This document shows positions 15,335 through 24,254 of a DNA stretch of 64,000 nt, piece after piece; the stretch's first letter is position 1, and every line of letters begins with the position of its first letter. The DNA comes from DASQZJ01 sp035638775. Lineage in GTDB: Bacteria; Pseudomonadota; Gammaproteobacteria; UBA5335; SLRW01. Under the pieces are notes generated by a model, which saw nothing but the letters and a program-made list of their open reading frames with translations, did no database searches and had not been told where the DNA came from. A program made the translations under genes and the position numbers. The stretch covers positions 62,001 to 126,000 of the forward strand of contig DASQZJ010000002.1 of the NCBI GenBank assembly GCA_035638775.1, given 5' to 3'.

Positions 15335-17587
15335 TCAGTCGCGTTTGCCGGGCGTGCACGCCGGCGACCCGGGTGCCTTTTCCAGGGACGCGGCCAGGGC
15401 ACGGGTATCGGCGTCGCCGAACTGCCGCAGCAGCCGGCGCAGCGTTTCCCGCAGGAGCGCAACGGCCTCGGCACGTCCGGCCAGCCCGAGGCTGTCGGCG
15501 ACCGCCTTCCAGGGCCGGTGCTGCAATACACGCAACACCAGCAGATCGCGCCCGGCCGGCTCCAGCGGCCCGCTCGCACCGGGCTCGCGCAGCGCCGCCA
15601 CCGACAGGCGCCACAGGGCGCCGATGCAGGTCTCCGGCAGACGCCGGCCGAAGCCGCAGGCGACCAGGTCCTCGCGGTCGTCCGGACCGATCAGCGGCTC
15701 GCCGGAGGCCAGCGCCCGCTGCATCAGCAGCGCCGCCAGCGACGGCTCGAGATCGCACAGCGCGTCACCGAGCTGCCGCGGCAGCTCGTCCAGGTGGCGC
15801 CGCCGTGCCTCATGGTACAGCTCCCGGCCCGGCGGCGTGAGCGGACGCAGCACCACGGCGGAGTGCTCGCCGGTGGTCGTGCCGCGGCTCACCGATACCC
15901 GTACCGGCCGCAGCTCCCGCGCCAGCCAGAACCGCAGCAGCGAGGTCGTCGCGCCGAAGCTGCTTCCCAGGTAGTCACGGCCGTCGCGCCCGGCCTGCGC
16001 CAGGACCGCGTCGAGCAGCCGTCCTCCCAGGCCGCGCCGCTGCACCGCCGGGTGGACCGCGATGCGCATGATCCGCGCGCCGCGCAGCAGCGGCGCACGC
16101 CGCAGCCCCGCGTGCGCCGCCAGCGTCTCCGGCAGCAGGTGCCCGTGCGGCCGCGTGGTGCCGGCCCAGATCGCGCGCGCAGTCGCCGGGTCGAAGCCGC
16201 CCTCCAGCGCCACCAGGGCCGTGCCGACCACGTGGCCGGCCCGGCGCATCACGTGGATCTCCACGTTGGGGGCATCCAGCGCCAGGCGCAGGTCGAACGG
16301 CCGGGTGCGGTAGTGCGCCAGCACCAGCAGGCCGAACAGCTCGCCCAGCAGATCGGGATCGGCCACCAGCGCGTCGCGGTCCACCCGCTCCACGCTGCAC
16401 TCCTCCGGCGTGGCGCCGGCGACCGCGGCGTCCTCGGCCGCGTTCGCGTCGAGCAGCAGGAGCCGCGACACCAGCCGCTCGAGCGGATCGCCGGACGCCC
16501 AGCGGACCGGCTCTTCCAGGTGCAGCGCCTTCCAGCCCGGCGTGCGCGCATCCAGGACGTCGCGAAAGCGCACCGAGAAGCCCCGTCCGGTCCCTTCGTA
16601 GCCGTGCTGGGTGGTGGCGAAAACCACGCGCGGACAGCGCTCCAGGAGCCGGGTGAGCATGGCGGCGGGGATCGCGGCGGCCTCGTCGACCAGCAGCAGA
16701 CGCGGCGCGCCGCCTTCGCCCGTCGCCAGCGCGTCCGGCGGCTGGAAGGTCAGCGCGGCGCCGTCCAGGCGCACCGCGGCGCGCGAGCTGCGTGCCCGCG
16801 GCAGCAGCGCCGCGGCCCGGGCGAATACCTGTTCGGCCGCATCCAGGCGCGGTGCCGTCACCCGGATGTCCGCCAGCCCCTGGCGCAGCAGCCGGGCCGC
16901 CGCGATGCCGAGGGCGGAGGACTTGCCGCGGCCGCGGTCGGAGGTGAGCACCAGGGGCCGGCGGGCCCGCCCACGCGCCACCCGCAGGACCGCCTCCACC
17001 GCCGCGCTCTGGTCCGCCGTGCGGCATTCGCCGTCATGTTCCGGGGCCGCGGCGGCGGGGCCGGGGGCGGGCAGGACAGGCGCCGCAGCGTCCGGGGTGA
17101 CGATCACCGCGCCGGGATCGGACGCGAGAATTTCCACGGCCCGGCGCAGAAAGCGCGGGCTTATGCGCGAGGGATCGGAGCCGGCGACGCTCAGCCGCGC
17201 GTAGTCGGGATCGGGGTAGTCGGGCCACTCGTCCAGGGCCGGCGTCATCAGGATCAGCAGCCCCCCGGCGCGTACGGTACCGCTCACCGCGCCGAGGGCG
17301 TCGGCGTGCAGGCCCGCGCGGGCGTCGAACACCACCGCGTCCAGCTCGCGTCCCAGCAGGGTGAGGGCCCGCGGCGCGGGGCAGGTCTCCAGGCCGGTCA
17401 CCCCGGCGTCGGTGATCACCATGCAACGGGGCAGCTGCGCGGCGGCGAGGGCCTCGCGGGCGGCCTCCAGGGCCCACGGGCGCGGCCCGGACAGCACCAG
17501 CGCATAGCGGTGGCGCGCGGCGGCGCCCGCCGCGGCCAGCTGCCGTGCCGTCCTTGCCGCCACGCTGTCGCCCTGCACCGTGCTCAA
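15335..17587 (-). CDS. tmcA: tRNA(Met) cytidine acetyltransferase TmcA
   Basis: About 750 residues; makes N4-acetylcytidine at the wobble position of elongator tRNA(Met), with ATP-driven RNA helicase activity. An N-terminal DUF1726-type region is followed by a RecD-like ATPase: Walker A SDRGRGKSSALG near 220-232 and Walker B LLLVDEAAAIP. A GNAT domain follows (RIAVHPAVQRRGLGGRLL), then a C-terminal tRNA-binding tail. The start is uncertain: TTG at 17587 has little ribosome-binding site, and a GTG three codons later has AGG at better spacing. The length is slightly above E. coli TmcA (671). Confidence 0.92.
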   Translation of the reverse strand: MSTVQGDSVAARTARQLAAAGAAARHRYALVLSGPRPWALEAAREALAAAQLPRCMVITDAGVTGLETCPAPRALTLLGRELDAVVFDARAGLHADALGAVSGTVRAGGLLILMTPALDEWPDYPDPDYARLSVAGSDPSRISPRFLRRAVEILASDPGAVIVTPDAAAPVLPAPGPAAAAPEHDGECRTADQSAAVEAVLRVARGRARRPLVLTSDRGRGKSSALGIAAARLLRQGLADIRVTAPRLDAAEQVFARAAALLPRARSSRAAVRLDGAALTFQPPDALATGEGGAPRLLLVDEAAAIPAAMLTRLLERCPRVVFATTQHGYEGTGRGFSVRFRDVLDARTPGWKALHLEEPVRWASGDPLERLVSRLLLLDANAAEDAAVAGATPEECSVERVDRDALVADPDLLGELFGLLVLAHYRTRPFDLRLALDAPNVEIHVMRRAGHVVGTALVALEGGFDPATARAIWAGTTRPHGHLLPETLAAHAGLRRAPLLRGARIMRIAVHPAVQRRGLGGRLLDAVLAQAGRDGRDYLGSSFGATTSLLRFWLARELRPVRVSVSRGTTTGEHSAVVLRPLTPPGRELYHEARRRHLDELPRQLGDALCDLEPSLAALLMQRALASGEPLIGPDDREDLVACGFGRRLPETCIGALWRLSVAALREPGASGPLEPAGRDLLVLRVLQHRPWKAVADSLGLAGRAEAVALLRETLRRLLRQFGDADTRALAASLEKAPGSPACTPGKRD

Positions 17588-17623
17588 CCTGTCCGACCGC
17601 CGGATGCGAATCTGTTACCCTGT

Positions 17624-17635
17624 GCAGTGTACTGC
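17624..17635. promoter_or_regulatory. Inverted repeat between tmcA and the divergent gene
   Basis: GCAGT-GT-ACTGC is a perfect 5+2+5 inverted repeat in the 153-bp divergent region, just after a TTACCCT that could be a weak -10 for the rightward gene. It might be an operator, but a short GC-rich palindrome can occur by chance. Confidence 0.25.
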
Positions 17636-17740
17636 GATCGCGCTCAGGCCCACGATCGCCGCCCGCGGGGGCGGCAGCGGCGACGGCCGGGCGCGGACGT
17701 CGCGCATTCGGCACATTCGAGCCCGGAGAGCAGCATCGCC

Positions 17741-18160
17741 ATGGCAGAGCAGGAACTTCCCGACATGGGCATGAGCCGTGAAGATCTCTACACCGAGGAG
17801 ACCTTCACCGATCGCCGGGCCGGGACCATCCGCCGCATGACCCCGGTCACCGCCTCGGGCGAAGTCGACGACGGTCGCCCGGTCCTGTACGTCGGCGAGA
17901 CCCAGCTCATGACCTCGGCGGGCGCGTTGCCGCTGAGCTTCGAGCTCGAGGCCGACTCGCTCGACGAGGCCGTGGCGAAGTTCGGCGAGGCCGCCCGGGC
18001 GGCGCTGGAGCAGACCATGGAGCGCCTGCAGGAGATGCGCCGGGAGGCGGCCTCCTCGCTCTACGTCCCCGGCCAGGGGGACGGCGGCATGGGTGGCCCG
18101 GGCGGCAGCCAGGGCGGCGGCTTCGGCGGTCAGGGCGGCGGCGGCCTGCAGATGCCGTGA
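17741..18160 (+). CDS. Conserved hypothetical protein with Gly-rich tail
   Basis: A 139-residue soluble protein with no signal peptide. Residues 1-110 look folded: acidic N terminus (DLYTEETFTDRRAGTIRRM), beta strands (RPVLYVGETQL, LPLSFELEAD) and a helix (LDEAVAKFGEAARAALEQTMERLQEMRREA). The last 25 residues are almost only Gly, Gln, Ser and Met, a disordered tail. A GGAGAG ribosome-binding site lies 11 bp before the ATG. This frame stays open for over 3 kb upstream, but only this segment has protein-like composition. I recognise it only as a conserved proteobacterial hypothetical; function unknown. Confidence 0.75.
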   Translation: MAEQELPDMGMSREDLYTEETFTDRRAGTIRRMTPVTASGEVDDGRPVLYVGETQLMTSAGALPLSFELEADSLDEAVAKFGEAARAALEQTMERLQEMRREAASSLYVPGQGDGGMGGPGGSQGGGFGGQGGGGLQMP

Positions 18161-18176
18161 TCCGGTCAGCACGGCC

Positions 18177-18683
18177 CTAGTCGGTGGACGGGGTCCACCG
18201 CACCCGCTCCAGCACGACGAAGCTCATCGCATACGGGTTGCGCTCGTCCGCCGGCTGCTCGATGCGCCGGATCTCCTCCCACCGGGCCGGGTCCAGCTCG
18301 GGAAAGCGCACGTCGGCATCGAAATCCCCGTGGACCTCGGTCAGGTAGATGCGGTCGGCCCGCTCCAGCAGGGCCGCGTAGACCCGGGCCCCGCCCAGGA
18401 TCATCACCTCTTCCGCGTCCCCGGCGAGCGCCAGCGCGGCGGCGACATCCGGCGCCGTCTTGACCCCCTCCGCGGCATAATCCGGATCCCGGCTGAGCAC
18501 GATATTTTCCCGGCCCGGCAGCGGCCGCCCGATGGACTCGAAGGTGCGCCGCCCCATGATCACCGGCTTGCCCATGGTCACCCGCCGGAACCACGCCAGG
18601 TCGGCGGGCAGGCGCCAGGGCAGGCGTCCGTCCCGCCCGATGCCCCGCCGCCGGTCCATTGCGACGATCAGCGCGATCCGCAT
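18177..18683 (-). CDS. folA: Dihydrofolate reductase
   Basis: A 168-residue NADPH-dependent reductase of dihydrofolate. The start at 18683 gives the canonical MRIALIVAMDRRRGIGRDGRLPW and has GGAG about 6 bp upstream; an upstream in-frame ATG would overlap thyA. Visible sites are the active-site LPADLAWF (acidic D), VIMGRRTFESIGRPLPGR (NADPH binding) and ILGGARVYAALL. It lies 10 bp after thyA, pairing the enzyme that makes dihydrofolate with the one that recycles it. Confidence 0.95.
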   Translation of the reverse strand: MRIALIVAMDRRRGIGRDGRLPWRLPADLAWFRRVTMGKPVIMGRRTFESIGRPLPGRENIVLSRDPDYAAEGVKTAPDVAAALALAGDAEEVMILGGARVYAALLERADRIYLTEVHGDFDADVRFPELDPARWEEIRRIEQPADERNPYAMSFVVLERVRWTPSTD

Positions 18684-18693
18684 GCGATCTCCG

Positions 18694-19488
18694 TCACACC
18701 GCCACCGGCGCACGGATTGCCGGGTGGTGGCGGTAATCCAGGAACTCGATGTCCTCGTAGCGGAACGCGAACAGGTCGCGGACCTCCGGGTTGAGCCGCA
18801 CGCGCGGCAGCGGATAGGGCTCCCGGCCGAGCTGCAGGTCGACCTGCTCGAGATGGTTCAGGTAGATGTGCACGTCGCCGAAGCTGTGCACGAAATCGCC
18901 CGGCTCGAGACCGCACACCCGGGCCACCATCAGGGTCAGCAGCGCATAGGAGGCGATGTTGAACGGCACCCCCAGGAACACGTCCGCGCTGCGCTGGTAG
19001 AGCTGGCAGGACAGGCGCCCGTCCGCCACGTAGAACTGGAACAGCGCATGGCAAGGCGCCAGCGCCATGCGCGGAAGATCCGCCACGTTCCAGGCGCTCA
19101 CGAGAAGGCGGCGCGAGTCCGGGTTGCGGCGGATCTCCTCGATCACGCGTGCGAGCTGATCGATGTGGCCGCCGTCCGGGGTCGGCCAGGAGCGCCATTG
19201 GTAGCCGTAGATCGGCCCCAGGTCGCCGTCGGCGTCCGCCCACTCGTCCCAGATGCGCACCCCGTTGTCCCGCAGGTAGCCAATGTTGGTGTCGCCGCGC
19301 AGGAACCAGAGCAGCTCGTGCACCACCGACTTCAGGTGCACCTTCTTGGTGGTCACCACGGGGAAGCCGCGCGCGAGGTCGAAGCGCATCTGGTGACCGA
19401 ACACGCTGAGTGTCCCGGTCCCGGTGCGATCCCCCTTCTCCACGCCGTCCGTGCGGATGTGGCGAAGCAGGTCGAGATACTGCTGCAT
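18694..19488 (-). CDS. thyA: Thymidylate synthase
   Basis: A 264-residue folate-dependent enzyme that methylates dUMP to dTMP. The catalytic cysteine lies in MALAPCHALFQFYV. RSADVFLGVPFNIASYALL, QLGREPYPLPRV and FAFRYEDIEFLDY are all canonical. The length equals E. coli ThyA (264). It has a GGGAGGG ribosome-binding site. It is the middle gene of lgt-thyA-folA, a common gammaproteobacterial arrangement. Confidence 0.97.
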   Translation of the reverse strand: MQQYLDLLRHIRTDGVEKGDRTGTGTLSVFGHQMRFDLARGFPVVTTKKVHLKSVVHELLWFLRGDTNIGYLRDNGVRIWDEWADADGDLGPIYGYQWRSWPTPDGGHIDQLARVIEEIRRNPDSRRLLVSAWNVADLPRMALAPCHALFQFYVADGRLSCQLYQRSADVFLGVPFNIASYALLTLMVARVCGLEPGDFVHSFGDVHIYLNHLEQVDLQLGREPYPLPRVRLNPEVRDLFAFRYEDIEFLDYRHHPAIRAPVAV

Positions 19489-19525
19489 GATCAGCCCTCC
19501 CGGCTCTCGCCGCGCTCGCCCGCCG

Positions 19526-20320
19526 TCACGCCGTCACGCCGCGGCGACGATAGGCGAGATAGAGCAGGATGATTCCGAACAGGACCATCGGCAGGCTCAG
19601 CACCTGCCCCATGGTCATCCAGCCGAACGCCACGAAGCCCAGCTGCGGATCCGGCTGGCGAAAGAACTCCACGAAAAAGCGGAAGCACCCGTACAGCAGC
19701 AGGAACAGCCCTGAAACCGACATCACGGGGCGCTTGCGGCGCGAGAAGATCCACAGCACGGTAAACAGCACCATGCCTTCCAGCAGGAACTCGTAGATCT
19801 GGGACGGATGGCGCGGCAGGGGGCCGGCCTTGGGGAAGACCATCGCCCAGGGCACCGTGGTGACCCGCCCCCACAGTTCGCCGTTGATGAAGTTGCCGAT
19901 GCGTCCGGCGCCCAGCCCGATCGGCACCAGCGGCGCCGCGAAATCGGCCACGTCGAAGAAGCGCGTGCCCGTCCTGCGGGCGAAGTACCAGAAAGCGATC
20001 ATCACGCCCATCAGGCCGCCGTGGAAGGACATCCCGCCGTGCCAGACCTGGAAGAAGGTCAGCGGATCGTGGATGAAGTTGGGCAGGTCGTAGAACAGCA
20101 TGTAGCCGGTGCGGCCGCCCAGAATGACGCCCAGGGCCGCGTAGAACAGCAGGTCCCCGACCTGCTCCGGCGTGTAGGGGATGTCGGTGCGCCGCCGGGC
20201 CCGCCATGCGCCGAGATACCATCCGCCGGCGAACCCGATCAGGTACATGATGCCGTACCAGTGAACCTTGACGGGGCCCACACTGAAGGCGATGGGATTG
20301 ATGTTCGGGTAGGGCAGCAT
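19526..20320 (-). CDS. lgt: Phosphatidylglycerol-prolipoprotein diacylglyceryl transferase
   Basis: A 264-residue polytopic inner-membrane enzyme, the first step of lipoprotein maturation (it would act on RlpA in this window). HGGLMGVMIAFW contains the essential His, and the Lgt signature GRIGNFINGELWGRVT is clear. Several transmembrane segments flank these sites. It begins MLPYPNINPIAFSVG, typical of the family. There is no ribosome-binding site; a TAAGAT hexamer lies 6 bp upstream of the ATG, so the mRNA may be leaderless. It is followed 37 bp later by thyA. Confidence 0.96.
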   Translation of the reverse strand: MLPYPNINPIAFSVGPVKVHWYGIMYLIGFAGGWYLGAWRARRRTDIPYTPEQVGDLLFYAALGVILGGRTGYMLFYDLPNFIHDPLTFFQVWHGGMSFHGGLMGVMIAFWYFARRTGTRFFDVADFAAPLVPIGLGAGRIGNFINGELWGRVTTVPWAMVFPKAGPLPRHPSQIYEFLLEGMVLFTVLWIFSRRKRPVMSVSGLFLLLYGCFRFFVEFFRQPDPQLGFVAFGWMTMGQVLSLPMVLFGIILLYLAYRRRGVTA

Positions 20321-20326
20321 CGCGCT

Positions 20327-20332
20327 ATCTTA
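20327..20332 (-). promoter_or_regulatory. -10 element implying a leaderless lgt transcript
   Basis: Read on the minus strand the sequence is TTAGTAAGATAGCGCGATG: TAAGAT, 6 bp, then the lgt start codon. A start site 6-7 bp after the hexamer would place +1 on the ATG. No Shine-Dalgarno sequence is present. The -35 is not obvious. Confidence 0.45.
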
Positions 20333-20383
20333 CTAACGTCCGCCGGGGTAACGCCACGGGCAGGGTTCGCCCGGGCGGCGCGC

Positions 20384-21568
20384 CTAGGTCCGCAGGACCC
20401 GCGCGTAGAACATCTTGAGGTACGCGGTCTCGGGGATCGCGGGATGCACCGGGTGATCCAGGCTCTGTCCCCTGCGCTCGAGCAGCTGCAGCACCCGGTC
20501 GAGATGGCGCGCCCCCGCCTGCATCCCCTGCAGGAAGGCGTCCCCGGGCATGTGATGGGAGCAGGACCCGCTGATCAGGAAGCCGTCCGGTGCCGTCACC
20601 TGCAGCGCCATGCGATTGAGCCTTCGATAGGCCTCGGCGCCGCGGCGGAAATCCTTCCGCCGCTGCACGAACGCCGGCGGGTCCGCGATCACCACGTCGA
20701 AGTGCCGCCGGTCCGCCCGCAGCGCCTTGAGCACGTCGAACGCGTCGCCCTCCAGCACCTCCGGATCCAGCCGGTTGCGGCGGGCATTCTCCAGCAGCAG
20801 CTCCAGCGCCGGGCCCGAGCTGTCCACGCAGGTCACCCTTTCCGCGCCCGAGAGCGCTGCGCCGAGTCCCCACGCACCGACGTAGCTGAACAGGTCCAGC
20901 ACGCTGCGGCCACGCACATAGGGAGCCAGGCGGGCCCGGTTGTCGGCCTGGTCGTAGAACCAGCCGGTCTTCTGGCCGCGGTGCGGCGAGACCCGGAACA
21001 CGCCGTCCCCCTCCGGGACGTCCAGCGTCTCCGGCATCTCCCCGATCGTCTCCACGTAGCGCTCCAGGCGCTCCAGCTCGCGTACCGGCTGGTCGTTGCG
21101 CAGCAGGATCCCGCGCGGCGCGAGCACCCGCTGCAGCGCGGTCACCACCGCCCCGCGCAGCGCCTCCATGCCCGCGGTGGTGATCTGCACCGCCAGGCGG
21201 TTGCCGTACCGGTCCACGATCAGGCCGGGCAGACCGTCGCTCTCGCCGAACGCGAGCCGGTAGAACGGCCGCGCGTAAAAGCGCTCGCGCAGCGACAGGG
21301 CGACGTTGAGCCGGTGGACCAGCAGCGATTCTCCCGGCGGATGTTCCGGGTCGCGGCTGAGAATGCGCGCGGCGATCAGGGAATGGGGGTTGACGTAGCC
21401 GGAGCCCAGGAACCTGCCGTCGTGCGCCAGGATGCGCACCGGCTGGCCCGGCTCGAACGCCTGCAGCGCGCTGCGCGCGGTGTCGACCTCGTTGCTGAAC
21501 ACCCACAGGTGCCCGGCGCGGATGCGGCGCTCCTCGTCCTTCTTCAGGAACAGCTCGGCGAGCTCCAT
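20384..21568 (-). CDS. rlmI: 23S rRNA (cytosine1962-C5)-methyltransferase RlmI
   Basis: A 394-residue class I SAM methyltransferase. An N-terminal PUA-type RNA-binding domain (about 1-80, DEERRIRAGHLWVFSNEV) precedes a central EEHEE-like domain and a C-terminal Rossmann domain. SVLDLFSYVGAWGLGAA binds SAM and VIADPPAF is motif IV. The late SCSHHM carries the cysteine motif of m5C enzymes. The start at 21568 has GGAGAAG upstream. It lies 37 bp after an acyl-CoA ligase gene on the same strand and may be transcribed with it. Confidence 0.9.
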   Translation of the reverse strand: MELAELFLKKDEERRIRAGHLWVFSNEVDTARSALQAFEPGQPVRILAHDGRFLGSGYVNPHSLIAARILSRDPEHPPGESLLVHRLNVALSLRERFYARPFYRLAFGESDGLPGLIVDRYGNRLAVQITTAGMEALRGAVVTALQRVLAPRGILLRNDQPVRELERLERYVETIGEMPETLDVPEGDGVFRVSPHRGQKTGWFYDQADNRARLAPYVRGRSVLDLFSYVGAWGLGAALSGAERVTCVDSSGPALELLLENARRNRLDPEVLEGDAFDVLKALRADRRHFDVVIADPPAFVQRRKDFRRGAEAYRRLNRMALQVTAPDGFLISGSCSHHMPGDAFLQGMQAGARHLDRVLQLLERRGQSLDHPVHPAIPETAYLKMFYARVLRT

Positions 21569-21605
21569 CGCTTCTCCATTGTCGGCCACCCGGGACCGCC
21601 CGGCA

Positions 21606-23246
21606 TCAGCCCAGGTCGAACGTGTCCGGGGTGACGCCGTCCCGGCGCAGGCGGTACTTCTGCACCCGCCCGGTGGGAGTACGCGGAAGCGCATCCACCA
21701 GGCGCAGGTAACGCGGCACCCAGAAGGCCGGCATGCGCCCGGCCGCCCAGGCCGCGAGCGCCTCGGCGGAGAAGTCCTTCCGGGCCGGGACCACCACCGC
21801 CAGTACCTCGTCGTCGCCCAGATCGGACGGCACCGGGATCACCGCCGCCTCCTGCACCGACTCGTGCCCCAGCAGGATCTGCTCGATCTCGTACGAGGAG
21901 ATGTTCTCGCCGCGGCGGCGGATCGAATCCTTGAGCCGGTCCGAGAAGTACAGCACTCCGTCGGCGTCGAACACGCCGGCGTCGCCGGTATGGAACCACA
22001 GCCCCCGGAAGGCGTCCACGGTCTGCTCCGGCATGCGGTAGTACTCTCGGAACAGCGCCCAGGGCAGCCGCGGGCGCACCACGATCTCCCCCACCCCGCC
22101 GTGCGGGACGAAACCGCCGTCCTCGTCCATCAGCGCCAGCTCGACGTGGGGCCCCACCCGGCCGCAGCTGCCAGGCGCATTGTCGCCGGCGGCCGAGACG
22201 CTCCGGGGCGAGGACACCGGGATACCCACTTCCGTGCTGCCGTAGCCGCCGGTGATGCTGATGTCGAAGCGCTCACGCGCGGTGTCCCAGATCCCGCGCG
22301 AGCAGTAGGCGATCGCGGTGAGCGGACCGTGGCGGCGCTCGGCCGCCGACGGGGGCTGCTTCAGCAGCATCTCGAGCACCGGCCCCACCGCGTTGAAATG
22401 GGTGGCGCCGTAGCGCCGGATATCCTGCCAGAAGCGGCCGGCGGAGAACTGCTCCGCGAGCACCATGCGCGCATCGGCCAGCATGGCGGCCACCGTGGCC
22501 AGATCCAGCGCCATGATGTGGAACAGCGGCAGGTACACGTAGACCACGCTGTCGCGATCCATGCCGCCGACGTCGGCCATGAACAGCGCCGTGATGAGGA
22601 ACTGGGCATGGGTCTCGACCACGACCTTGGAACGCCCGGTGGTACCCGAGGTCAGGATCATGGCGCTGCAGTCGCCGGGACGCTGGCGCGCCTGTGCCGC
22701 CGGCTCCGGCCGTGTTTCCACCAGCTCCTCCAGGGGCGTTCGCGGCCAGGGCAGACGCTGCGTGTCGCCCGGCCCGATCGTGACCAGGTGGCGGATGCCG
22801 CCCAGGCGGTCGGCGACCCGCTCCAGTGCCGGCAGCAGCCGGGCATCGGCGACCAGGAAGCGGCTGTCGGACTGCACCAGGTTGTACACCAGCGGCTCGC
22901 CGACGAAGCCGGTGTTGACCGTGACCGGGGCGGCGCCCAGCTTCAGCAGCGCGAACCAGGCCAGGATCCACTCCGGCGAGTTGCAGGCGAAGATCGCCAC
23001 GTGATCGCCGCGGTCGACGCCCAGGCCGGCGAACCCCGCCGCCAGCCGGTCGCTCAGGTCGTCGACCTCGCGGTAGCTGTAGCGGCGCCCGTCGGTCGCC
23101 GTCAGCCAGGTGCGCTCGCCGTTCTCGCGGGCCTTGCGCCGGACCAGGTCCGCCACCGAGGGGTAGCGTGCGACCACCTCCTCGTACACGCAGCCCGGCC
23201 AGAAGCCGGTCTCCGGGTCCCGAGCCGGTTGCGGCGGCTCACTCAT
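21606..23246 (-). CDS. AMP-dependent acyl-CoA synthetase (CaiC-like)
   Basis: A 546-residue ANL-superfamily ligase activating a carboxylic acid to its CoA thioester. The P-loop-like MILTSGTTGRSKVV, GYGSTEVG and the hinge FHTGDAGVFDADGVLYFSDR...DSIRRRGENISS are clear. The closing motif is LPRTPTGRVQKYRLR: the position usually held by the catalytic (and acetylatable) lysine of PxxxxGK is an arginine, with a lysine three residues on. The ribosome-binding site is GAGGAGAG. It follows an enoyl-CoA hydratase gene by 9 bp, so a fatty, carnitine-like or aromatic acid degradation role is likely; substrate unknown. Confidence 0.85.
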   Translation of the reverse strand: MSEPPQPARDPETGFWPGCVYEEVVARYPSVADLVRRKARENGERTWLTATDGRRYSYREVDDLSDRLAAGFAGLGVDRGDHVAIFACNSPEWILAWFALLKLGAAPVTVNTGFVGEPLVYNLVQSDSRFLVADARLLPALERVADRLGGIRHLVTIGPGDTQRLPWPRTPLEELVETRPEPAAQARQRPGDCSAMILTSGTTGRSKVVVETHAQFLITALFMADVGGMDRDSVVYVYLPLFHIMALDLATVAAMLADARMVLAEQFSAGRFWQDIRRYGATHFNAVGPVLEMLLKQPPSAAERRHGPLTAIAYCSRGIWDTARERFDISITGGYGSTEVGIPVSSPRSVSAAGDNAPGSCGRVGPHVELALMDEDGGFVPHGGVGEIVVRPRLPWALFREYYRMPEQTVDAFRGLWFHTGDAGVFDADGVLYFSDRLKDSIRRRGENISSYEIEQILLGHESVQEAAVIPVPSDLGDDEVLAVVVPARKDFSAEALAAWAAGRMPAFWVPRYLRLVDALPRTPTGRVQKYRLRRDGVTPDTFDLG

Positions 23247-23255
23247 CGGCTCTCC

Positions 23256-24035
23256 TCAGCGCAGCCGTTCGAAGTCGCCGTGACGGCCGATGCCGCTCCG
23301 GAAGCGGGTCGCTCCCTCGCGGGTCTCGCCGCTCTCGATCACCCGCAGGCCCAGCAGCGTCTCGAGTGCCATGCCGTCCTCGAAGCGCATGTCCAGCCCG
23401 CGGCAGGCGGCTTCGCGGTCGCTGCGCAGGCAGTGCTGCGGCAGCTCGGCCAGGTAGGCAGCCAGCTCCTCGGCCTTCTCCCGGGCGGTCCCGGGCTCGA
23501 CCACCCGGTTCGCCAGTCCCATGGCGAGCGCTTCCTCGGCCGGCACCGGCCGCCCGGTCAGGATCATGTCCAGCGCGCGGCTCAGCCCGATCAGCCGCGG
23601 CAGGCGCTGCGTTCCGCCGTCGACCAGCGGCACGCCGAAGCGCCGGCAGAACACGCCGAACACGGCGTCCCGGTCCGCCACCCGCAGGTCGCACCAGCAC
23701 GCCAGCTCCAGGCCGCCCGCGACGGCGTGCCCGGAGACCGCGGCGATCACGGGCTTGCCCAGGCGCATGCGCGACGGGCCCATGGGCCCGTCGGCCCGCA
23801 TGTCGGGCTCGACGTCGTTGGGCTCACCCGCCGCGATCGCCTTGAGGTCGGCGCCGGCACAGAAGGTGTCGCCGGCGCCGCACAGGACCGCGACGGCGGC
23901 GGCGTCATCGCCGTCGAAGTCGCGAAAGGCCTGCGCCAGATCCGCCGCGGTGGCGGCGTCCACGGCGTTGCGGGCGTGGGCGCGGTTGATGATGATGGTC
24001 CGGACCTTGCCCCGGTTCTCGACCAGCACGTTCAT
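23256..24035 (-). CDS. Enoyl-CoA hydratase/isomerase family protein
   Basis: A 259-residue crotonase-fold enzyme. Oxyanion-hole segments are CAGADLKAIA and the glycine-rich SGHAVAGGLELACWCDLR. The usual catalytic glutamates are not both evident: the Glu-Asn type G-E-x-x-L is replaced by VPLVDGGTQRLPRLIG, as in carnitinyl-CoA dehydratase-like or other crotonases. A GGGGAG ribosome-binding site precedes the ATG. It is the first gene of an operon with the acyl-CoA ligase and rlmI. Together with the CaiC-like ligase this looks like a two-step acid catabolism unit. Confidence 0.85.
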   Translation of the reverse strand: MNVLVENRGKVRTIIINRAHARNAVDAATAADLAQAFRDFDGDDAAAVAVLCGAGDTFCAGADLKAIAAGEPNDVEPDMRADGPMGPSRMRLGKPVIAAVSGHAVAGGLELACWCDLRVADRDAVFGVFCRRFGVPLVDGGTQRLPRLIGLSRALDMILTGRPVPAEEALAMGLANRVVEPGTAREKAEELAAYLAELPQHCLRSDREAACRGLDMRFEDGMALETLLGLRVIESGETREGATRFRSGIGRHGDFERLR

Positions 24036-24254
24036 CGGCGTCTCCCCGCTGCCGGAAGGGTGGATGGCCCATTATGGAGCACCAGCCCGGCCGACGCAGC
24101 CGGGAACTCCGGCCCGCCCGGGCGGTCCCGGCCTCGTGCGGGGCGGTGTCGCCGCGATCCTTGACCGGTCCCGGCGCCGGTGTTCCCATTATCCGTCCCT
24201 CAGGTCCGGCCGCCCACGGCGGAGCGGACCGGTCACTCCACCCCGGTACAGCGC

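Noticed and set aside
14708..17740. Plus-strand open frame of about 1,000 codons running into the hypothetical gene at 17741
   Set aside because: It is antisense to the hydrolase and tmcA. Only the last 139 codons have protein-like composition, a ribosome-binding site and a start.
24161..24192. TTGACC and CATTAT as a ppnN promoter
   Set aside because: The spacer is 20 bp, outside the 16-18 bp range, so I did not call it.
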